38,374 nt of DNA from Hyphomonadaceae bacterium (GTDB lineage Bacteria; Pseudomonadota; Alphaproteobacteria; Caulobacterales; Hyphomonadaceae), in the NCBI GenBank assembly GCA_027482995.1, contig JAIXVM010000159.1, positions 1-38,374 on the forward strand. The letters run 5' to 3'. The notes under the pieces were generated by a model, which saw nothing but the letters and a program-made list of their open reading frames with translations, did not search any database and had not been told where the DNA came from. Shown here in pieces: positions 36,743-38,374 of this stretch. The position numbers were made by a program, and so were the translations under genes. Positions within the stretch are counted from its first letter, which is position 1; every line of letters starts with the position of its first letter.

Positions 36743-37217
36743 GGGGGGCGAGGAGATCGCCAATGACTGGATCTTTGCAGCCGATGGCACCGTCTTGCCT
36801 GAAAGTGCCCAGATCTCCGTATCACTCGCCCGGTTCCTCGCCCTCAAAAAGGGACAGGAAAATGGACCCTTGCCGGTCGGCGTGCGGCTCGGACCCGCCG
36901 ATGATCCGGCCGAACTGGAGCCTTACCTGCCGGAACTGCGGCTGATCGAGATCGATTTTCCCCGCTATACGGACGGGCGCGGTTTCAGCCAGGCCCAGCT
37001 GCTTCGCCGCCGCTACGGCTATTCCGGCGAAATCCGGGCGGTCGGTCATGTGCTCCGCGATCAGATATTCTACATGCACCGTTCAGGCTTCGATGCTTAC
37101 GAGACGCGCCGCGCAGGACTATCTGAGGTGCTGGAAGCGCTCGCCGAGTTCTCTGAGGTCTACCAGCCTGCAGCAGATGGCCCGGCGGCGGTCTTCCGCA
37201 AGCGGCACGGAGCATGA
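36729..37217 (+). CDS. DUF934 family protein (sulfur-assimilation associated)
   Basis: PLPVGVRLGPADDPAELEPYLPELRLIEIDFPRYTDGRGFSQAQLLRRRYGYSGEIRAVGHVLRDQIFYMHRSGFDAYE. Confidence 0.9.
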   Translation: MPLVKGGEEIANDWIFAADGTVLPESAQISVSLARFLALKKGQENGPLPVGVRLGPADDPAELEPYLPELRLIEIDFPRYTDGRGFSQAQLLRRRYGYSGEIRAVGHVLRDQIFYMHRSGFDAYETRRAGLSEVLEALAEFSEVYQPAADGPAAVFRKRHGA

Positions 37218-37966
37218 CTGAGATGCCATTCGAAACCCTGATCGAAAGCCCGGCGGCCGACCCTGCCGAGCGTCTTGCGCGTTTGAATGGCGAACTGCGT
37301 CAGGCCTCCGCCCAGACCATCCTGCGCGCCGCCATCGTGCGCGAATGGGTGGGGGACCTGACTTACGTCTCGAGCTTCGGCGCCGAAAGCGCGGTCATGC
37401 TGGCGCTGATCGCCGATGTGGACCCGTCGCTGCCAATCCAGTTCATCGATACCGGCATGCACTTTCCCCAGACGCTGGACTACCGGGACGAGCTGATCGA
37501 GACGCTTGGCCTGACCGGCGTGCGCACGCTGGTACCAAACGATGCCGAGCGGCGCGCGGAAGATCCCAAGTCCATGCTCTGGAAAACCAACACCGATGCC
37601 TGCTGCGACCTGCGCAAGGTGCGCCCACTCGAGCCGGCACTGAACGGCTATTCCGCCTGGATCACGGGCCGCAAACGCTTCCATGGTGGCGCGCGCATGA
37701 GCCTGCCGGTGTTCGAGTTCGCTTCGGGCCGCTACAAGGTCAATCCGTTGGCCAGCTGGAACCAGGACGATGTCGACCTGTTCATGGAGCAGCGCAACCT
37801 GCCGCGCCATCCGCTGGTCGCACAGGGCTATCCGTCGATCGGTTGCTGGCCGTGCACTCAGCCTGCGGATGATCCGGACAATCCGCGCGCGGGTCGTTGG
37901 GCAGGTCAGGAGAAGACCGAGTGCGGTCTTCACGTCGAGCGCAACGAACGCCCCAGAGTGTTCTGA
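37214..37966 (+). CDS. cysH: (Phospho)adenylyl-sulfate reductase with Fe-S cysteine motifs (APS-reductase type)
   Basis: VSSFGAESAVMLALIADVDPSLPIQFIDTGMHFPQTLDYRDEL; CC (TDACCDLRKVRPL) and CxxC (GCWPCTQP) pairs as in [4Fe-4S] APS reductases. Confidence 0.93.
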   Translation: MTEMPFETLIESPAADPAERLARLNGELRQASAQTILRAAIVREWVGDLTYVSSFGAESAVMLALIADVDPSLPIQFIDTGMHFPQTLDYRDELIETLGLTGVRTLVPNDAERRAEDPKSMLWKTNTDACCDLRKVRPLEPALNGYSAWITGRKRFHGGARMSLPVFEFASGRYKVNPLASWNQDDVDLFMEQRNLPRHPLVAQGYPSIGCWPCTQPADDPDNPRAGRWAGQEKTECGLHVERNERPRVF

Positions 37967-37979
37967 GCGTTTTCTGAGC

Positions 37980-38374
37980 TCAGTTCCGTGAATTGAAGAC
38001 GTGGGCGAGCGCGAGCGCTGCCGCGGTGGCAACGTTCACGCTGTCAAAACCGTCCGTCATCGGAATGCGCACAGGCCGCGCCCGGGCGATCAGGTCGCGG
38101 GGCAGGCCCGGTCCTTCCGCGCCCATCAGCAGCGCGACGCGTTCGGGCACGCGCACCGAGGGCAGGGGCTCGGCCCGCGCGTCCGGGGTCAGCGACCAGA
38201 CTTCGTAACCCCGCGCTTCGGCGGCCTCGATCAGGTCGCCGCCGGTTCCACCCTGAGCGAAGGGCAGCCATAGCGCGCTGCCGGACGAGACGCGGATCGC
38301 CTTGCGGTAAAGCGGGTCGCACGACTCGGCGTCGAGCAGCACGGCGCCCGCGCCGAACGCCGCGGCATTGCGGA
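37980..38374 (-). CDS. SpoU/TrmH-family RNA 2'-O-methyltransferase, C-terminal part (truncated at window end)
   Basis: VALLMGAEGPGLPRDLIARARPVRIPMTDGFDSVNVATAAALALAHVF, a SPOUT motif 2/3; frame open to the window edge. Confidence 0.9.
   Translation of the reverse strand, partial: RNAAAFGAGAVLLDAESCDPLYRKAIRVSSGSALWLPFAQGGTGGDLIEAAEARGYEVWSLTPDARAEPLPSVRVPERVALLMGAEGPGLPRDLIARARPVRIPMTDGFDSVNVATAAALALAHVFNSRN

Noticed and set aside
1-38374. CRISPR arrays, tRNA/rRNA genes, transposases, integrases, phage genes, toxin-antitoxin or defence islands
   Set aside because: Scanned by eye on both strands and in the ORF list; no supporting sequence found. The content looks like core chromosome.

Overview
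GC-rich alphaproteobacterial chromosomal window. The gene content suggests Hyphomonadaceae/Caulobacterales-like, but that is inference. I see no CRISPR array, transposase, rRNA or tRNA. Most genes are housekeeping: comM-like (partial), maeB, mutS, gshB, rsfS, rlmH, sucC-sucD-sucA-sucB, yghU-type GST, and a sulfur-assimilation operon (cysG-DUF2849-GST-cysI-DUF934-cysH). There are also MFS transporters, a PhoD-like phosphatase and regulators. Main points for follow-up: (1) an unannotated 13-codon ORF, MCPSRTAKRESCA, with a consensus Shine-Dalgarno, whose TGA overlaps the cysG ATG (TGATG); it is a candidate Cys-codon leader peptide or translational-coupling element for the sulfur operon. (2) A soluble hybrid kinase with HisKA-HATPase-degenerate REC-REC layout resembling Caulobacter ShkA, plus an orphan Hpt protein resembling ShpA elsewhere in the window. 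(3) A TipN-like protein with two TM segments and a coiled coil, preceded by a 46-aa membrane microprotein and an intergenic region with a CtrA-like box and a GANTC site. (4) A divergent membrane LytTR regulator/DUF2306 pair with tandem 11-bp repeats. (5) Tandem hairpins upstream of sucA and a duplicated lipoyl domain in SucB. All structure and motif calls were made by eye and need computational and experimental confirmation.
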